Shown: positions 1 to 9,704, numbered from the stretch's first letter. The stretch is DNA of 46,351 nucleotides from Chitinophaga pinensis (GCA_945863035.1 CAMAZH010000013.1:1-46351), one strand, 5' to 3'. The notes: generated by a model from the letters alone, not told the origin. Numbers and translations are program-made.

Positions 1-2278
1 CGAGCTCTTTAATTGAGATGTTGTAGTTTCGCACCCTCCCAAAAGCATTTTCCATCTCATTCAGCTCGTGGTAATGTGTGGCAAATAGTGTTTTTGCTTT
101 GAAAGTGGGATGTTCATGAATATATTCAACCATGGCCCAGGCTATGGAAATACCGTCGTAGGTGCTGGTTCCACGACCTATTTCATCGAGAATGATCAGG
201 CTTCGGCCCGAAAGGTTATTCAAAATGCTTGCTGCCTCGTTCATCTCCACCATAAAAGTGGATTCGCCCAGCGAGATATTGTCGCTCGCTCCCACCCGGG
301 TGAAAATCTTATCGACCAGACCGATCTCGGCTTTCGCGGCGGGAACAAACGAACCCATCTGAGCCATCAGCACGATTAAGGCAGTTTGGCGCAAAAGTGC
401 CGATTTACCGGACATATTCGGCCCTGTAAGGATAATAATCTGCTGGTCGTCGCTATCCAGAATCAGATCGTTTGAAATGTACTTTTCATCCACCGGGAGT
501 TGCAACTCGATGACCGGATGTCGTCCTTCTTTGATGTCGATGACATCGGAATCGGAGAGCACGGGTCTCACATAATTGTTTTCCACTGCAATCCGCGCAA
601 ACGATAAGAGACAGTCAAGCCGTGCAAGCAGGCTGGCGTCGAGTTGTATTGCAGGTACAAATCCCCCGATACTATACACAAGGTCCTGATAGAGTTTTCC
701 TTCTAGAGCCAGGCTCTTTTCCTCGGCACCCAGGATTTTTGATTCGTACACCTTGAGTTCCTCGGTGATGTACCGTTCTGCACTTACCAGGGTCTGCTTT
801 CGGATCCAGTCACCCGGCACCTTATCTTTGTGCGTGTTCCGAACCTCGATATAATACCCGAAAACGCCGTTAAACCCAATTTTGAGGGAGGTGATTCCGG
901 TTTTTTCAATCTCCCGCTGTTGAATTTCAAGGAGGTAATCTTTTCCGGAATACATGATTTTCCTGAGTTCATCGAGTTCCTCCGACACGCCTGAAGCAAT
1001 AACATTGCCTTTGTTCATCTGGTTTGGCGGATCTTCGTGCAACTCCCCCGAAATCCTGTCTATCACCGTGTCACAGGGATTCATTTGCTCGCCCAGTTTT
1101 CTGAGGGAGTCGATGCCGGAGTTCAGACAATATTCTTTCAGGGGATGTATGGCCGACAGCGAGATTTTAAGCTGCTGGAGTTCACGAGGGTTTATACGGT
1201 TCACGGCCACTTTCGAGATAATCCGCTCCAGATCGCCCAACTTCTTGAGCTGATCTTCAAAGAGCTTACGTTCCTGCTCGTTTTCCTTGAGGTATTCCAC
1301 AACGTCGAGCCGTTCCTCCAGAGGATAAATATCTTTCAGGGGGAGTGCCACCCAGCGCTTCAGCAGGCGGGATCCCATGGGGGAAACCGTTTTGTCGAGC
1401 ACGGTGATGAGATTGTGACCCTCTTCATATATGGAACGGAACAGTTCCAGATTGCGGATGGTAAACCTGTCGAGCCATACGTAATGATCCTCCTCGATCC
1501 GCGCCAGCCGGGTAATATGGCTCACCTTGTCGTGACGGGTAAGGTCGAGATACTGGAGGATGGCGCCGCTGGCAATGATCCCGCTGCTGAGGCTATCCAC
1601 GCCGAAACCCTTGAGGCTTTTGGTTTGGAAGTGAGAGTTAAGCTTCTCGCGCGCATTATCTTCCTGAAAGATCCATTCGTCGAGGGGATAGGTGTAATAG
1701 CCCGTTCCAAAGATAGTGTTGAACTCATCGAGTTTCCTTTTTTCAATAAGGATTTCCTTGGGTTGGAAACTACTGATCAGCTTGTCGATATACTCGCTGT
1801 TTCCCTCGGCTGTAAAAAACTCCCCCGTGGAAATATCGAGAAAGGCAACCCCGGAAATGTTTTTCCCAAGGTAAACGCTGCCCAGGAAGTTGTTTTCCTT
1901 GTGGTTGAGCACATTATCGTTGAAAGACACGCCTGGGGTCACCAGTTCGGTAATTCCACGTTTTACAATGTTCTTGGTGAGCTTTGGGTCTTCAAGCTGC
2001 TCGCAGATTGCCACACGCTGTCCTGCGCGGACGAGCTTAGGAAGGTAGGTGTCGAGCGCGTGGTAAGGGAATCCGGCTAATTCGACAAAAGATGCTGAGC
2101 CGTTGGCGCGGCGGGTTAAGGTGATACCCAGAATTTCGGCAGTGCGGATGGCGTCTTCCCCGAAGGTCTCATAGAAATCCCCTACCCTGAAAAGCAAAAC
2201 AGCATCAGGATGTTTGGCCTTGATGGTGTAATACTGCTTCATCAGGGGTGTTTCGACGTACTTTGGTAGTTCGCTCAC
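1..2278 (-). CDS. mutS: DNA mismatch repair protein MutS (3' end cut by the window)
   Basis: Recognises mismatched bases and starts mismatch repair with MutL. The 759 complete codons visible read without a break from a GTG at 2278 (protein begins [17 protein letters not shown]). The MutS I mismatch-binding motif (DFYETF) follows at about residue 35. The ATPase Walker A motif GPNMSGKS falls at residues 619-626, in frame with this start, and the Walker B region ([16 protein letters not shown]) follows. About 100 C-terminal residues lie outside the window. GTG is chosen because family members carry a short stretch before the ETPLMKQY motif and no ATG lies upstream in frame. The next internal ATG (residue 13) would cut into that motif. 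A TAnnTTTG element at 2303-2310 fits a leader of about 18 bases. Identity is secure; the exact start is likely. Confidence 0.95.
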   Translation of the reverse strand, partial: MSELPKYVETPLMKQYYTIKAKHPDAVLLFRVGDFYETFGEDAIRTAEILGITLTRRANGSASFVELAGFPYHALDTYLPKLVRAGQRVAICEQLEDPKLTKNIVKRGITELVTPGVSFNDNVLNHKENNFLGSVYLGKNISGVAFLDISTGEFFTAEGNSEYIDKLISSFQPKEILIEKRKLDEFNTIFGTGYYTYPLDEWIFQEDNAREKLNSHFQTKSLKGFGVDSLSSGIIASGAILQYLDLTRHDKVSHITRLARIEEDHYVWLDRFTIRNLELFRSIYEEGHNLITVLDKTVSPMGSRLLKRWVALPLKDIYPLEERLDVVEYLKENEQERKLFEDQLKKLGDLERIISKVAVNRINPRELQQLKISLSAIHPLKEYCLNSGIDSLRKLGEQMNPCDTVIDRISGELHEDPPNQMNKGNVIASGVSEELDELRKIMYSGKDYLLEIQQREIEKTGITSLKIGFNGVFGYYIEVRNTHKDKVPGDWIRKQTLVSAERYITEELKVYESKILGAEEKSLALEGKLYQDLVYSIGGFVPAIQLDASLLARLDCLLSFARIAVENNYVRPVLSDSDVIDIKEGRHPVIELQLPVDEKYISNDLILDSDDQQIIILTGPNMSGKSALLRQTALIVLMAQMGSFVPAAKAEIGLVDKIFTRVGASDNISLGESTFMVEMNEAASILNNLSGRSLIILDEIGRGTSTYDGISIAWAMVEYIHEHPTFKAKTLFATHYHELNEMENAFGRVRNYNISIKEL

Positions 2279-2302
2279 AAGGAATTTTATTATCGTAAGA
2301 AA

Positions 2303-2310
2303 CAAAAATA
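2303..2310 (-). promoter_or_regulatory. Probable -7 promoter element of mutS
   Basis: TATTTTTG on the minus strand matches the Bacteroidota -7 consensus TAnnTTTG exactly. It would start transcription near 2297, about 18 bases before the GTG start. I see no good TTTG at the -33 position, so this is moderate evidence only. Confidence 0.35.
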
Positions 2311-2437
2311 AGAAAATTGGGGCAGTTTATAGGTTTTCATGTTAAAACTGCTGAATTTTTCTTCCAGGCCCATCGCGTCAAGCATTGCGCAGACAGGAGC
2401 ATTATTTGATTAACGGCCCTTATTCCATGACAAATTT

Positions 2438-2470
2438 TTTGGATATTTTGCTTAATATATCATACCTTTA
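2438..2470 (+). promoter_or_regulatory. Candidate Bacteroidota promoter for the lipoprotein gene at 2545
   Basis: TTTG at 2438-2441, a 21-base spacer, then TACCTTTA at 2463-2470 (7 of 8 matches to TAnnTTTG). Transcription would start near 2475, leaving a leader of about 70 bases that contains the palindrome at 2487-2508. Confidence 0.45.
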
Positions 2471-2486
2471 AAAAATTAAAGCACGG

Positions 2487-2508
2487 TATTTGGATCGATA
2501 TCCAAATA
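2487..2508. repeat. 9-bp perfect inverted repeat in the leader of the 2545 gene
   Basis: Arms TATTTGGAT and ATCCAAATA flank the 4-base spacer CGAT. The element lies just after the predicted transcription start and 36 bases before the ATG. It could be an operator or a small leader hairpin; nothing in the sequence decides which. Confidence 0.5.
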
Positions 2509-2544
2509 ATTCAAAAATCAAGTGTTCAAATAAAACCAAACAAC

Positions 2545-3957
2545 ATGAAAAATAGATTTTGGCATTTTATCCCGGTAATACTGCTTGCTGCAGTGGTTAT
2601 ATCCTGCGACAAGAAGAAGGATGACGATGATAACAATACTACTGTTGAGAAATTCAGCACCCTGAGTGTTGAGACAAACAAAGCCACTGTTGAAGATGCC
2701 GGCATCGAACTTGTTGGCAAAATGAGCAGTATGGAGAACATTGAAACAGTAGGTGTTGTTGTTAATCTCGGAGAAATTCTCTCTACGTCAAGCCCAAAGA
2801 AATCCTTTATCGCAAAAGAATCAAAAGTCATTTCAACTTTGGAAACTTTTGCTGCTGTAGCAAAGGGAGAAAAGAAAGTTAATGAGCTTTACCGTGAAAT
2901 GATTTCCGCCGACGAACTCTCGGAAGATCCCGAAAGCATCCAGGACGTATGGGAGGAAAATGTAGGAACCTATACCTGGAACCCGTCTGTAGAGGATTGG
3001 GATATTGTGTATGGGGGCAATAAAATACTTGTACTGTTTCCCTCTTCGGAGAGTTCAGTGACAAATGACGCCAGCCTTACGATTTCGAATTATGCCGGCA
3101 TTATTATCAGCAATCCAATTGACGACGAGTATACCGGTGACCTGCCAATTTCGCTGAATGCTGAATTAAAATCCGGAACCAAGTCACTTGTTACCATGTT
3201 ATTCAGTGCCAGCTATAATAACGACGGTGTTCCAAAAGCGATAGCAGCCGATCTCATTATTGAAACCTATAAATTTGAAGTCGATCTTTCAAATACATCC
3301 ACTTTGGCATCTATTAATTATAAGTTTACTGAAAATGGAAATGTGATTATGGAGATGGGGGCCAGCGGCGAGGGCTTGTTTACCGAAGCCAACATCGACG
3401 CCAACACCTCCACAACAACTCACGAAGAAACCTGGGGATACACTGATTATGTATATAATGAGTTTACAGGGGGGTACGATGAGATTTGGGTTGAATACAC
3501 CGACACATGGGAAGAAACCGAAATTGAGTTTGAGGAAATCCTTAATTCCGCGAACGCTCATTTCCAGCTTTTTGACATTGCCATAAAAGGTGAAATCAAT
3601 GTAAAGGGAATGATGGACCAGATCAGGCTGATCGATAAGGACCTGGATGACGACCTGATTTCAGAGGACGCGGCAAATACCCGCGGTATTGCAGCAATAA
3701 ACGAGTATGTAAACCTTCGTCTTGTAAACCTGCAAACGAATGAGATCATGGCCAAAGCAGAGGCTTATGTTGTGAATGATCTGGAATATGATGATTCCTA
3801 TATCGATTTCAGGTTAACTTTTGGCGATGGTTCTTATGTAGATATGGAAACCTATCTGGAAGAAGGATTTGAAGACTTCGTTGATGAAATAAACGCTTTG
3901 CTGGGCGACATTAATTCTGATTATGATCTGGATATGGATCCGGTTGAGTACAAATAG
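2545..3957 (+). CDS. Secreted lipoprotein of unknown function
   Basis: A 470-residue protein with a lipoprotein signal peptide: a basic N-terminus, a hydrophobic stretch, then a lipobox ending in Cys21. The next residues are a charged linker rich in Lys and Asp (DKKKDDDDNN), similar in character to the K/S plus acidic signals that send lipoproteins to the cell surface in some Bacteroidota; surface exposure is therefore an inference. The rest is acidic and soluble-looking, with Tyr/Trp-rich segments around residues 295-330 and no motif I can assign to a family. The gene stands alone, with its own candidate promoter, a palindrome in the leader and a strong hairpin after the stop, so it is probably monocistronic. 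Confidence 0.85.
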   Translation: MKNRFWHFIPVILLAAVVISCDKKKDDDDNNTTVEKFSTLSVETNKATVEDAGIELVGKMSSMENIETVGVVVNLGEILSTSSPKKSFIAKESKVISTLETFAAVAKGEKKVNELYREMISADELSEDPESIQDVWEENVGTYTWNPSVEDWDIVYGGNKILVLFPSSESSVTNDASLTISNYAGIIISNPIDDEYTGDLPISLNAELKSGTKSLVTMLFSASYNNDGVPKAIAADLIIETYKFEVDLSNTSTLASINYKFTENGNVIMEMGASGEGLFTEANIDANTSTTTHEETWGYTDYVYNEFTGGYDEIWVEYTDTWEETEIEFEEILNSANAHFQLFDIAIKGEINVKGMMDQIRLIDKDLDDDLISEDAANTRGIAAINEYVNLRLVNLQTNEIMAKAEAYVVNDLEYDDSYIDFRLTFGDGSYVDMETYLEEGFEDFVDEINALLGDINSDYDLDMDPVEYK

Positions 3958-3990
3958 CTAAGCGACTACTTTCGAATCCCCTGCTATAAG

Positions 3991-4100
3991 AACAAGGATT
4001 AACGGTTTCTATTTGTGAATTTTAAGAGGCAAGGCTGCATACCATCAGCAAAATGCCGGATTCACATTAACAATGAAAAACCGTTAATCCTTGTTTTTTT
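3991..4100 (+). terminator. Long hairpin terminator after the 2545 lipoprotein gene
   Basis: Perfect 18-bp inverted repeat: arms at 3991-4008 and 4078-4095 (AACAAGGATTAACGGTTT and its complement). The right arm runs into a T tract at 4094-4100. A second, inner pair (TGTGAAT at 4014-4020, ATTCACA at 4060-4066) extends the fold. The T run follows the hairpin only on the plus strand, so it mainly ends the upstream gene. The roughly 70-base loop is large for a simple terminator. Confidence 0.7.
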
Positions 4101-4135
4101 AATTGCATTAAGAACGTTCCTGTTCCGGCAATAGC

Positions 4136-4999
4136 TCACTTAATTATAAGGTTGTAGTAACTTACCCCATAGCCCCCCCAAATTCCCAATCCATCACCTT
4201 GGATGTTTGAATTAATTTTCGAAAGTGAAGACGCAAAAGGGTTACTCGAATTAAAAGCCTCGTTCTGGAAGGAGTTCCAGAAATCGTAATGAGTCTTATC
4301 GATTGTGCAAAATTTTATACTAACTGTGTCTCCGGTCTTAAAATACTCATGTCCATAGGAGGAAAGTATCGATTCAGGTCCCCTGGTAATTGAGAATTCT
4401 ACTTTTTCACCGCTGAATAATCCGTCATCCAATGCCATAACCATTGTTGAATAGTATCGCGGATCTTTTGTTTTACGCTTTGTCAGGATTCTATAGAAAT
4501 TCCTTTCATTTGCCGGGTCTGTGAATTCCAGGAAAATGGTGCCGAGACTGTCGCTGTTTGTTTCGAGTTTAAAATAAGCCGTGTCAAGCATTACCCTGGA
4601 AGGAATGGTTGTGCTTGCAGCAACTGTTTTCCCTCCATACTCTGCCGTGAGGGTGTAAGTTTTCCCCATTTCCCCGATTATCTCATTTCCCTCGAAAATA
4701 TATGGGGGAAAGTAGTCTTCGTTTTTCCTTAAAATAAGGGTTTCGGTCTGAATGCCATCAGAAAGGGTAACTTTCGCCCTTGTTAAAACCAGGGATCGCA
4801 TGGATGCGGAATCGATTGAAGAGAAGTAAGGGGAGTTACGGGTCAGAAGTACTTTTGCAAACTGCCCGTTCTCGATCCATCCGTCAACCACGATGAAATC
4901 ACCCGGATCGGGAATGTTCAGGTACATCTCTTCGCTGCACGACATTATTGTCAGTGAATAAAGGGAAAACAAATAGATATTTAATAGCCTTCTCATCAT
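4136..4999 (-). CDS. DUF4249 family outer-membrane lipoprotein
   Basis: A 287-residue protein with a lipobox at Cys21 followed by SEE. A Ser-acidic-acidic run after the lipid Cys resembles the Bacteroidota surface-export signal, so it probably sits on the outer leaflet of the outer membrane. The opening after the signal (NIPDPGDFIVVDGWIENGQ) and the mixed beta-strand pattern with short VTLSDG and YTLTAEY segments are typical of DUF4249. Its role is not established; family members occur next to TonB-dependent receptors and may assist ligand capture. It starts 3 bases after the receptor's stop codon, so the two are almost certainly one transcript. The TonB pairing supports the family call. Confidence 0.85.
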   Translation of the reverse strand: MMRRLLNIYLFSLYSLTIMSCSEEMYLNIPDPGDFIVVDGWIENGQFAKVLLTRNSPYFSSIDSASMRSLVLTRAKVTLSDGIQTETLILRKNEDYFPPYIFEGNEIIGEMGKTYTLTAEYGGKTVAASTTIPSRVMLDTAYFKLETNSDSLGTIFLEFTDPANERNFYRILTKRKTKDPRYYSTMVMALDDGLFSGEKVEFSITRGPESILSSYGHEYFKTGDTVSIKFCTIDKTHYDFWNSFQNEAFNSSNPFASSLSKINSNIQGDGLGIWGGYGVSYYNLIIK

Positions 5000-5002
5000 A
5001 TT

Positions 5003-7420
5003 TTAAAATTTAAAATTCCAGCTGAGGGATGGGATTACCGGGATCAGGCTAACCTCAAACGCCTTCACCTTTAAAGAGTATTTCTCAACATCACCAACAA
5101 TCTCGTAATAAATGTAGTAGGGATTGGCCCTGTTGTAAAGGTTATAAACGGAGAAAACAAATTCCGAATTACGGATTCTCCCCGTGGTTATTTTCCGGGT
5201 TAAGGAAATGTCCATTCTGTGATTTGGAGGCATCCTGAAACTATTCACATCCCCGTACTGGTTAATTACATTGCCCTGGATTATATAGCGCCCCACCGGC
5301 ATCGTGAAAGCGTTGCCCGTTGCATAAACAAAAACAGCCGACGCACTCCACTTTTCGTTAAAGGTTCTGCTTATGGTAAAAGAGACATCGTGGCGACGGT
5401 CGTATTTGGCTGGATAAAAATAACCTTCGTTTATCTCGTCAAACTGAAGTTCCGTTTTTGCAAGTGTGTAGCTCAACCAACCCGTTGTTTTACCAAGTTT
5501 TTTGGCGAGGTAAACCTCCATTCCGTATGCCTGCCCGAAGCCGGATGCCATGTTGGACTCCATATTCCCTTCAATTGAGATATTGACGATACCGCGGAGA
5601 AACTCCAGCTGGTTCATCATTTTCTTAAAGTAAAGCTCGGTTGAGAATTCAATGCCGTTTTTTGGGAAATTTCGGAAATACCCGATGCTTGCCTGGTCAC
5701 CCAACAGGGGTTTTATTTCCCTGGAACTGGGAATCCAAATGTCGGCAGGTAAGGATGCGCTTGCCGATGTTGCAAGGTGAATGTACTGTGTAACCCGCAT
5801 ATATGATGCCTTAACGGATGCCTTGCTGCTTAACTGATACTTGATTACAATCCTTGGCTCTGGATTTATAAAAAATGCCAGCGATTCTTTGCCTGAATAA
5901 TAAACTGTGTCAATAATGCTTCCCGAGGCGTTCCTCACATTCTCGCGATATGGACCATGATGGTTGAATGCTGAAAGTCTTACTCCCCCGGAAACAGAAA
6001 TCCGTTCTGTAATGCTATACTCATCATTTACAAAAAGCCCTCCCTCAAGCGCGCTCATGGGGCTCAACTGACCGAATTTCAGATCGAATTTCCCTGTTTG
6101 TGCACTGATCCTGTTGGGCACAAAACTGTGTTCGGTAAGCTCGAAACCCGCTACAATCTTATTTCTTTGCCTTCTCATGATAAGTTCGCTTTTTAAATTA
6201 CAGTCTGCAACCGATGAGAAAAGGTCAAAGGAATATTCGCCCTGGGAGCCGGAAAGCCCAAAATCGTAACTGGTCCAAGAAATGCTTGAATTCCAGTTGT
6301 CGCTCGGATTTATTTTGTGATCCCAAAGCACAGAAACCATGCTGTTTCCCCAGTCCACATAATTGCCCTGCTTAAGGCTTGCCTGATCCATCCTGTAATT
6401 ATCCCTGCCCGTATACCCTGAGATAGAGATCAAATCCTTACTGCCAAGCCGGAGAGATGCGCCAAGATTAAGATCATAAAAATTGTAGCTGTTGTCGTTA
6501 ACCAAAAATGAGGTACTTGAAACGGCCTGCTTTACAATGGGCTTTACAATCAGCTCCAGATAGGTGCGTCTGGCGCCAATTATGAATGTTCCCTTCTTTC
6601 CGAATAAAGGTCCGCTTGCCGAAACCCGGGAAGAAATCAGCCCAAGGCTTCCTTTCACCTCAATTGAGTCCTTGTTGCCTTTATAGCTGTCAACGAGGAT
6701 CACTGAAGAAAGCTTTCCTCCGTACTGAGCCGGGATGCCCGATTTCACAATACTCAGATCCTTTACCAGATCGGGGTTGAAAACGGAAAATATGCCGAGA
6801 AGGTGCCCGGGATTGTATAGCACTGTGTTGTCGTACAATATCAGATTTTGATCTATCCCTCCTCCCCTGACATAAAAACCCACCCCACCGTATGTGGCTG
6901 ACTGGATTCCCGGCGTCAGCTGGAGGATCTTCAAAACATCCGTCTCACCTAAAAGGGAGGGTAATTTTGCCAACTCCTTGTCGGAAAAGGTAAAAGTCCC
7001 CATCTGAAGGGAGGATACCTGATCTTTCTGAACGTCGGCTGTGATGGTAATCTCTTCAACCGGGAAAGCTTGAGGATTCAGAACTATGAAAATGTTTGAA
7101 TCTTGAGTGAAATTATAAGAAGTGTCGACCCTCTCGTAGCCCATATATGAGAAAACCAAAGTATGCCTCCCGGCCGGCAGGGAAATCGCGAAAATTCCCG
7201 ACCTGTCGGTAATTGCTCCCCTGAGCGTTGTTTTATCAAAAACCGAAACCGAATTGATAGGCTGCCTTGTCTCTCTGTCAATAACCACACCCTTGATTAC
7301 CAGCTCCTGGGACAGTATCTCAGGAGGAATCATCATAAATAAAAACAGGCAAAAAAGTAATCTTCGGATGTTTTTATAAGAGTATAAATGGAATATTCCG
7401 GACTTTAAAAACACTTCCAT
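5003..7420 (-). CDS. TonB-dependent outer-membrane receptor with carboxypeptidase-like N-terminal domain
   Basis: Imports an unknown ligand across the outer membrane using TonB energy. I place the start at the ATG at 7420 (MEVFLKSG...), giving about 805 residues, rather than the open-frame ATG at 7495: a promoter-like element at 7474-7504 would lie downstream of the latter. A signal peptide is followed by a CarboxypepD_reg-like domain (VIKGVVIDRETRQPI...; about residues 40-125), then a plug domain (LKILQLTPGIQSA, YVRGGGIDQNLILYDNTVLYN) and a long beta barrel ending in an aromatic residue (WNFKF). It forms an operon with the DUF4249 lipoprotein. No SusD partner is present, so a glycan role cannot be assumed. 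Confidence 0.92.
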   Translation of the reverse strand: MEVFLKSGIFHLYSYKNIRRLLFCLFLFMMIPPEILSQELVIKGVVIDRETRQPINSVSVFDKTTLRGAITDRSGIFAISLPAGRHTLVFSYMGYERVDTSYNFTQDSNIFIVLNPQAFPVEEITITADVQKDQVSSLQMGTFTFSDKELAKLPSLLGETDVLKILQLTPGIQSATYGGVGFYVRGGGIDQNLILYDNTVLYNPGHLLGIFSVFNPDLVKDLSIVKSGIPAQYGGKLSSVILVDSYKGNKDSIEVKGSLGLISSRVSASGPLFGKKGTFIIGARRTYLELIVKPIVKQAVSSTSFLVNDNSYNFYDLNLGASLRLGSKDLISISGYTGRDNYRMDQASLKQGNYVDWGNSMVSVLWDHKINPSDNWNSSISWTSYDFGLSGSQGEYSFDLFSSVADCNLKSELIMRRQRNKIVAGFELTEHSFVPNRISAQTGKFDLKFGQLSPMSALEGGLFVNDEYSITERISVSGGVRLSAFNHHGPYRENVRNASGSIIDTVYYSGKESLAFFINPEPRIVIKYQLSSKASVKASYMRVTQYIHLATSASASLPADIWIPSSREIKPLLGDQASIGYFRNFPKNGIEFSTELYFKKMMNQLEFLRGIVNISIEGNMESNMASGFGQAYGMEVYLAKKLGKTTGWLSYTLAKTELQFDEINEGYFYPAKYDRRHDVSFTISRTFNEKWSASAVFVYATGNAFTMPVGRYIIQGNVINQYGDVNSFRMPPNHRMDISLTRKITTGRIRNSEFVFSVYNLYNRANPYYIYYEIVGDVEKYSLKVKAFEVSLIPVIPSLSWNFKF

Positions 7421-7473
7421 TTTTATTGTATTGATAAGATGGTTTAAAAGTAAGAAAAACCGCTCAATTAAAA

Positions 7474-7504
7474 CAAAATTAAGAGGAAAGACCAAGGGGG
7501 TAAA
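7474..7504 (-). promoter_or_regulatory. Candidate promoter for the TonB receptor operon
   Basis: On the minus strand TTTA at 7504-7501 (one mismatch to TTTG), a 19-base spacer, then TAATTTTG at 7481-7474 (full match to TAnnTTTG). Transcription would begin near 7467, about 47 bases before the chosen ATG. Confidence 0.45.
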
Positions 7505-7558
7505 ACCGAAAGCTTATAACGGTCTCATGTTTTTCGGTTCCAAATCATGTTTTATAAG
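7504..7558. repeat. Overlapping inverted repeats between divergent genes
   Basis: AACCGAAA at 7504-7511 pairs with TTTCGGTT at 7532-7539, and CTTATAA at 7513-7519 pairs with TTATAAG at 7552-7558. The two pairings interleave and could not form together as one simple stem. They lie between the divergent receptor operon and the dehydrogenase gene, where an operator would be plausible. Function is unproven. Confidence 0.35.
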
Positions 7559-7594
7559 ACATTAAACCTAATGCTAAACCCAAGGCATTACGCT

Positions 7595-7602
7595 TATCTT
7601 TA
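7595..7602 (+). promoter_or_regulatory. Weak -7 element for the 7630 gene
   Basis: TATCTTTA matches 7 of 8 positions of TAnnTTTG and would give a leader of about 22 bases. No clear -33 TTTG is present. Confidence 0.3.
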
Positions 7603-7629
7603 GGGTCGTTAAAATTCAAATCCCCCGGA

Positions 7630-8970
7630 ATGAAAAAAATTCTCTTACTGGGAGCCGGTCTATCGGCCTCCACTTTAATCAGGTACCTTTTGGAAAACGC
7701 CCAGGAAAACGACTGGATCCTCAGGGTAGGCGATTTCACTGAAGAGCCGGTGAAGAAGAAGCTCAACGGTCATGCCCGTGGCGAGTCAATGCAGTTTGAT
7801 GTTCACAACTCTTTACAGTTGGATCACGAGGTGAAGGAATCCGATTTGGTTATTTCTTTGCTTCCGGCAAAACTGCATTATCTGGTAGCGCAGAGCTGTA
7901 TCAGGAACAAAAAGAGCATGGTTACTGCCTCCTATGTCTCCAAAGAGATTCAGAAAATGGACAAGGATGCCAAGGCCAATGGGGTGCTGTTGATGAATGA
8001 GGTAGGGGTTGACCCCGGGATAGACCATATGTCGGCCATGCAGGTGATAAACCGGATAAAAGGCGACGGGGACAAGCTCATTTCTTTTGAGTCGGCTACC
8101 GGTGGACTCGTTGCCCCCAGTTATGACAATAACCCATGGAGGTACAAATTCACCTGGGCCCCCAGAAACGTGGTTCTTGCAGGACAAGGGGGAGCAAGGT
8201 TTTACCATAACGGGAAATTCAAATACATCCCCTACCATAAGCTCTTTGAGCGAACCGAAACTATCGAAATTCCCGGCTACGGACAATTCGAGGTTTATGC
8301 AAACCGTGATTCGCTGCAGTACCGCGAGGCTTACGGTCTTTCGGATCTTATGACCATGTTCAGGGGAACCATTCGAAGACCCGGATTTTGCGAAGCATGG
8401 AACCTGCTGGTCCAGCTGGGCGCCACCGATGACTCCTATGTTATGGACGATTCGGAAAACATGACCTACCGCGTTTTCACAAACAGTTTCCTTGCCTATA
8501 ACATTGTTGATCCGGTTGAGTCGAAAATTGCCCGATACCTTGGGGTCAGCGAAGGCTCCGAACTTATGAAAAAACTTGAGTGGCTCGGGTTATTCGATGA
8601 CACTAAAAAGATTGGGATTCCCGGTCTGACACCGGCCCAGTGTCTTCAGCACATACTGGAGCAGAAATGGCAACTCGACCCGGGCGACAAGGATATGATC
8701 GTTATGGAGCACCAGTTCGATTACCTGCATATCGGTTCGCATCGTAAGAGGTTTTCCACTATGGTTGTTCTTGGCGAAGACCAGGTCCATACCGCCATGT
8801 CTATTACGGTTGGGCTTCCTGTTGCCATAACAGCCAAGCTGATCCTTCAGGGAAAGATAGGATTAATGGGAGTTCAAATCCCTGTGCTGAGTGAGGTTTA
8901 CGATCCGGTGATGAAAGAACTTGGCGATTATGGGATAAAGTTTGAGGAAAGGGATTTTAAACTAAGCTAA
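7630..8970 (+). CDS. Saccharopine dehydrogenase family protein
   Basis: A 446-residue NAD(P)-dependent oxidoreductase. The N-terminus (MKKILLLGAGLSAS, GAGLSA at 8-13) is a Rossmann nucleotide-binding fold, and the pattern VISLLPAKLHYLVAQSCI...VTASYVS, MNEVGVDPGIDHMSAM is typical of the saccharopine dehydrogenase/reductase group. Family members make or break secondary amines joining amino acids (saccharopine, carboxyspermidine-like compounds). Which substrate is used here cannot be read from the sequence; lysine degradation is the default guess. It is divergent from the TonB receptor and ends 23 bases from the convergent trmN6, so it appears to be a single-gene unit. Confidence 0.9.
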   Translation: MKKILLLGAGLSASTLIRYLLENAQENDWILRVGDFTEEPVKKKLNGHARGESMQFDVHNSLQLDHEVKESDLVISLLPAKLHYLVAQSCIRNKKSMVTASYVSKEIQKMDKDAKANGVLLMNEVGVDPGIDHMSAMQVINRIKGDGDKLISFESATGGLVAPSYDNNPWRYKFTWAPRNVVLAGQGGARFYHNGKFKYIPYHKLFERTETIEIPGYGQFEVYANRDSLQYREAYGLSDLMTMFRGTIRRPGFCEAWNLLVQLGATDDSYVMDDSENMTYRVFTNSFLAYNIVDPVESKIARYLGVSEGSELMKKLEWLGLFDDTKKIGIPGLTPAQCLQHILEQKWQLDPGDKDMIVMEHQFDYLHIGSHRKRFSTMVVLGEDQVHTAMSITVGLPVAITAKLILQGKIGLMGVQIPVLSEVYDPVMKELGDYGIKFEERDFKLS

Positions 8971-8993
8971 AGCCAAACGAAGCATTGGCAGGG

Positions 8994-9704
8994 CTAATCG
9001 AGGTAATACTCCGCGGTAAGGTCTTTGTATTCCCTGGAATATTCATGTCGCCCTCCCGATTCAATTGTCATCTCGCCCTCCTGCACTTTCCGCAAAGAAA
9101 ACGAGAAGTCCAGCAGTACCCGCTTGTATTCTTTTCGGGGGATTGGCCTTATCCTGAGGATTTTTGCCGGGTACAGGTGATTGATGGCCGCAAGGTCGGT
9201 CACTTCAAGCTCTTTATCAGCGGGGAGAATAAGGCAAAAATGTCCATCGGGACTCAGCAGGCTTTTTGCGCCCGAAATCAGCTCATCCATCGCCAGACTG
9301 TCGCTATGTCGGGCCAGGCTCCTTGAAGAGGTCTTAGCCTTTAAGGAATCGCTGAAAAAGGGAGGATTGCAGACAATCAGGTCGTAGGGCAATTGCGCTG
9401 ACCGGCAATAGTCCTGAAAAGAAATACAGGTAACCGAAATTCTCCCTGCCCATGGGGATTCCTCAACATTTTCCCTGGCTTGCAAAGCTGCTTCAGGATT
9501 AATTTCCAAAGCATCAATGAGTGCGTCGGAACGCTGCGCCAACATAAGTGCAACAAGGCCAGTGCCTGTGCCTACATCCAATATTCTACTGCAGGTGGAG
9601 ACATCGGCCCAGGCACCCAGCAACACTCCATCGGTGCCCACCTTCATGGCTGTTTTATCCTGACGGATAATGAATTGTTTAAACTTAAACCAGTTGTTCG
9701 ACAT
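8994..9704 (-). CDS. trmN6: tRNA1(Val) adenine-37 N6-methyltransferase (TrmN6/YfiC type)
   Basis: A class I SAM-dependent methyltransferase of about 236 residues. The start is placed at MSNNWFKFKQF (9704), because an upstream in-frame ATG would add a non-conserved tail and extend the overlap with the previous gene. The SAM-binding motif LDVGTGTG is at about residues 42-49 and the catalytic NPPF motif, which marks N6-adenine/N5-glutamine methyltransferases, at 113-116. The opening FKFKQFIIRQDKTAMKVGTDGVLLGAW is characteristic of the YfiC family, which modifies A37 of tRNA-Val. It overlaps the 3' end of the DUF2400 gene by 20 bases, so translation is probably coupled. The substrate assignment rests on family resemblance. 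Confidence 0.88.
   Translation of the reverse strand: MSNNWFKFKQFIIRQDKTAMKVGTDGVLLGAWADVSTCSRILDVGTGTGLVALMLAQRSDALIDALEINPEAALQARENVEESPWAGRISVTCISFQDYCRSAQLPYDLIVCNPPFFSDSLKAKTSSRSLARHSDSLAMDELISGAKSLLSPDGHFCLILPADKELEVTDLAAINHLYPAKILRIRPIPRKEYKRVLLDFSFSLRKVQEGEMTIESGGRHEYSREYKDLTAEYYLD

Noticed and set aside
1037-2080. A 347-codon open frame on the plus strand
   Set aside because: It lies entirely antisense to mutS, whose frame shows all family motifs and is unbroken.
7421-7495. Upstream start of the TonB receptor at 7495
   Set aside because: The extension would contain the promoter element at 7474-7481 and adds an atypical segment before the signal peptide.
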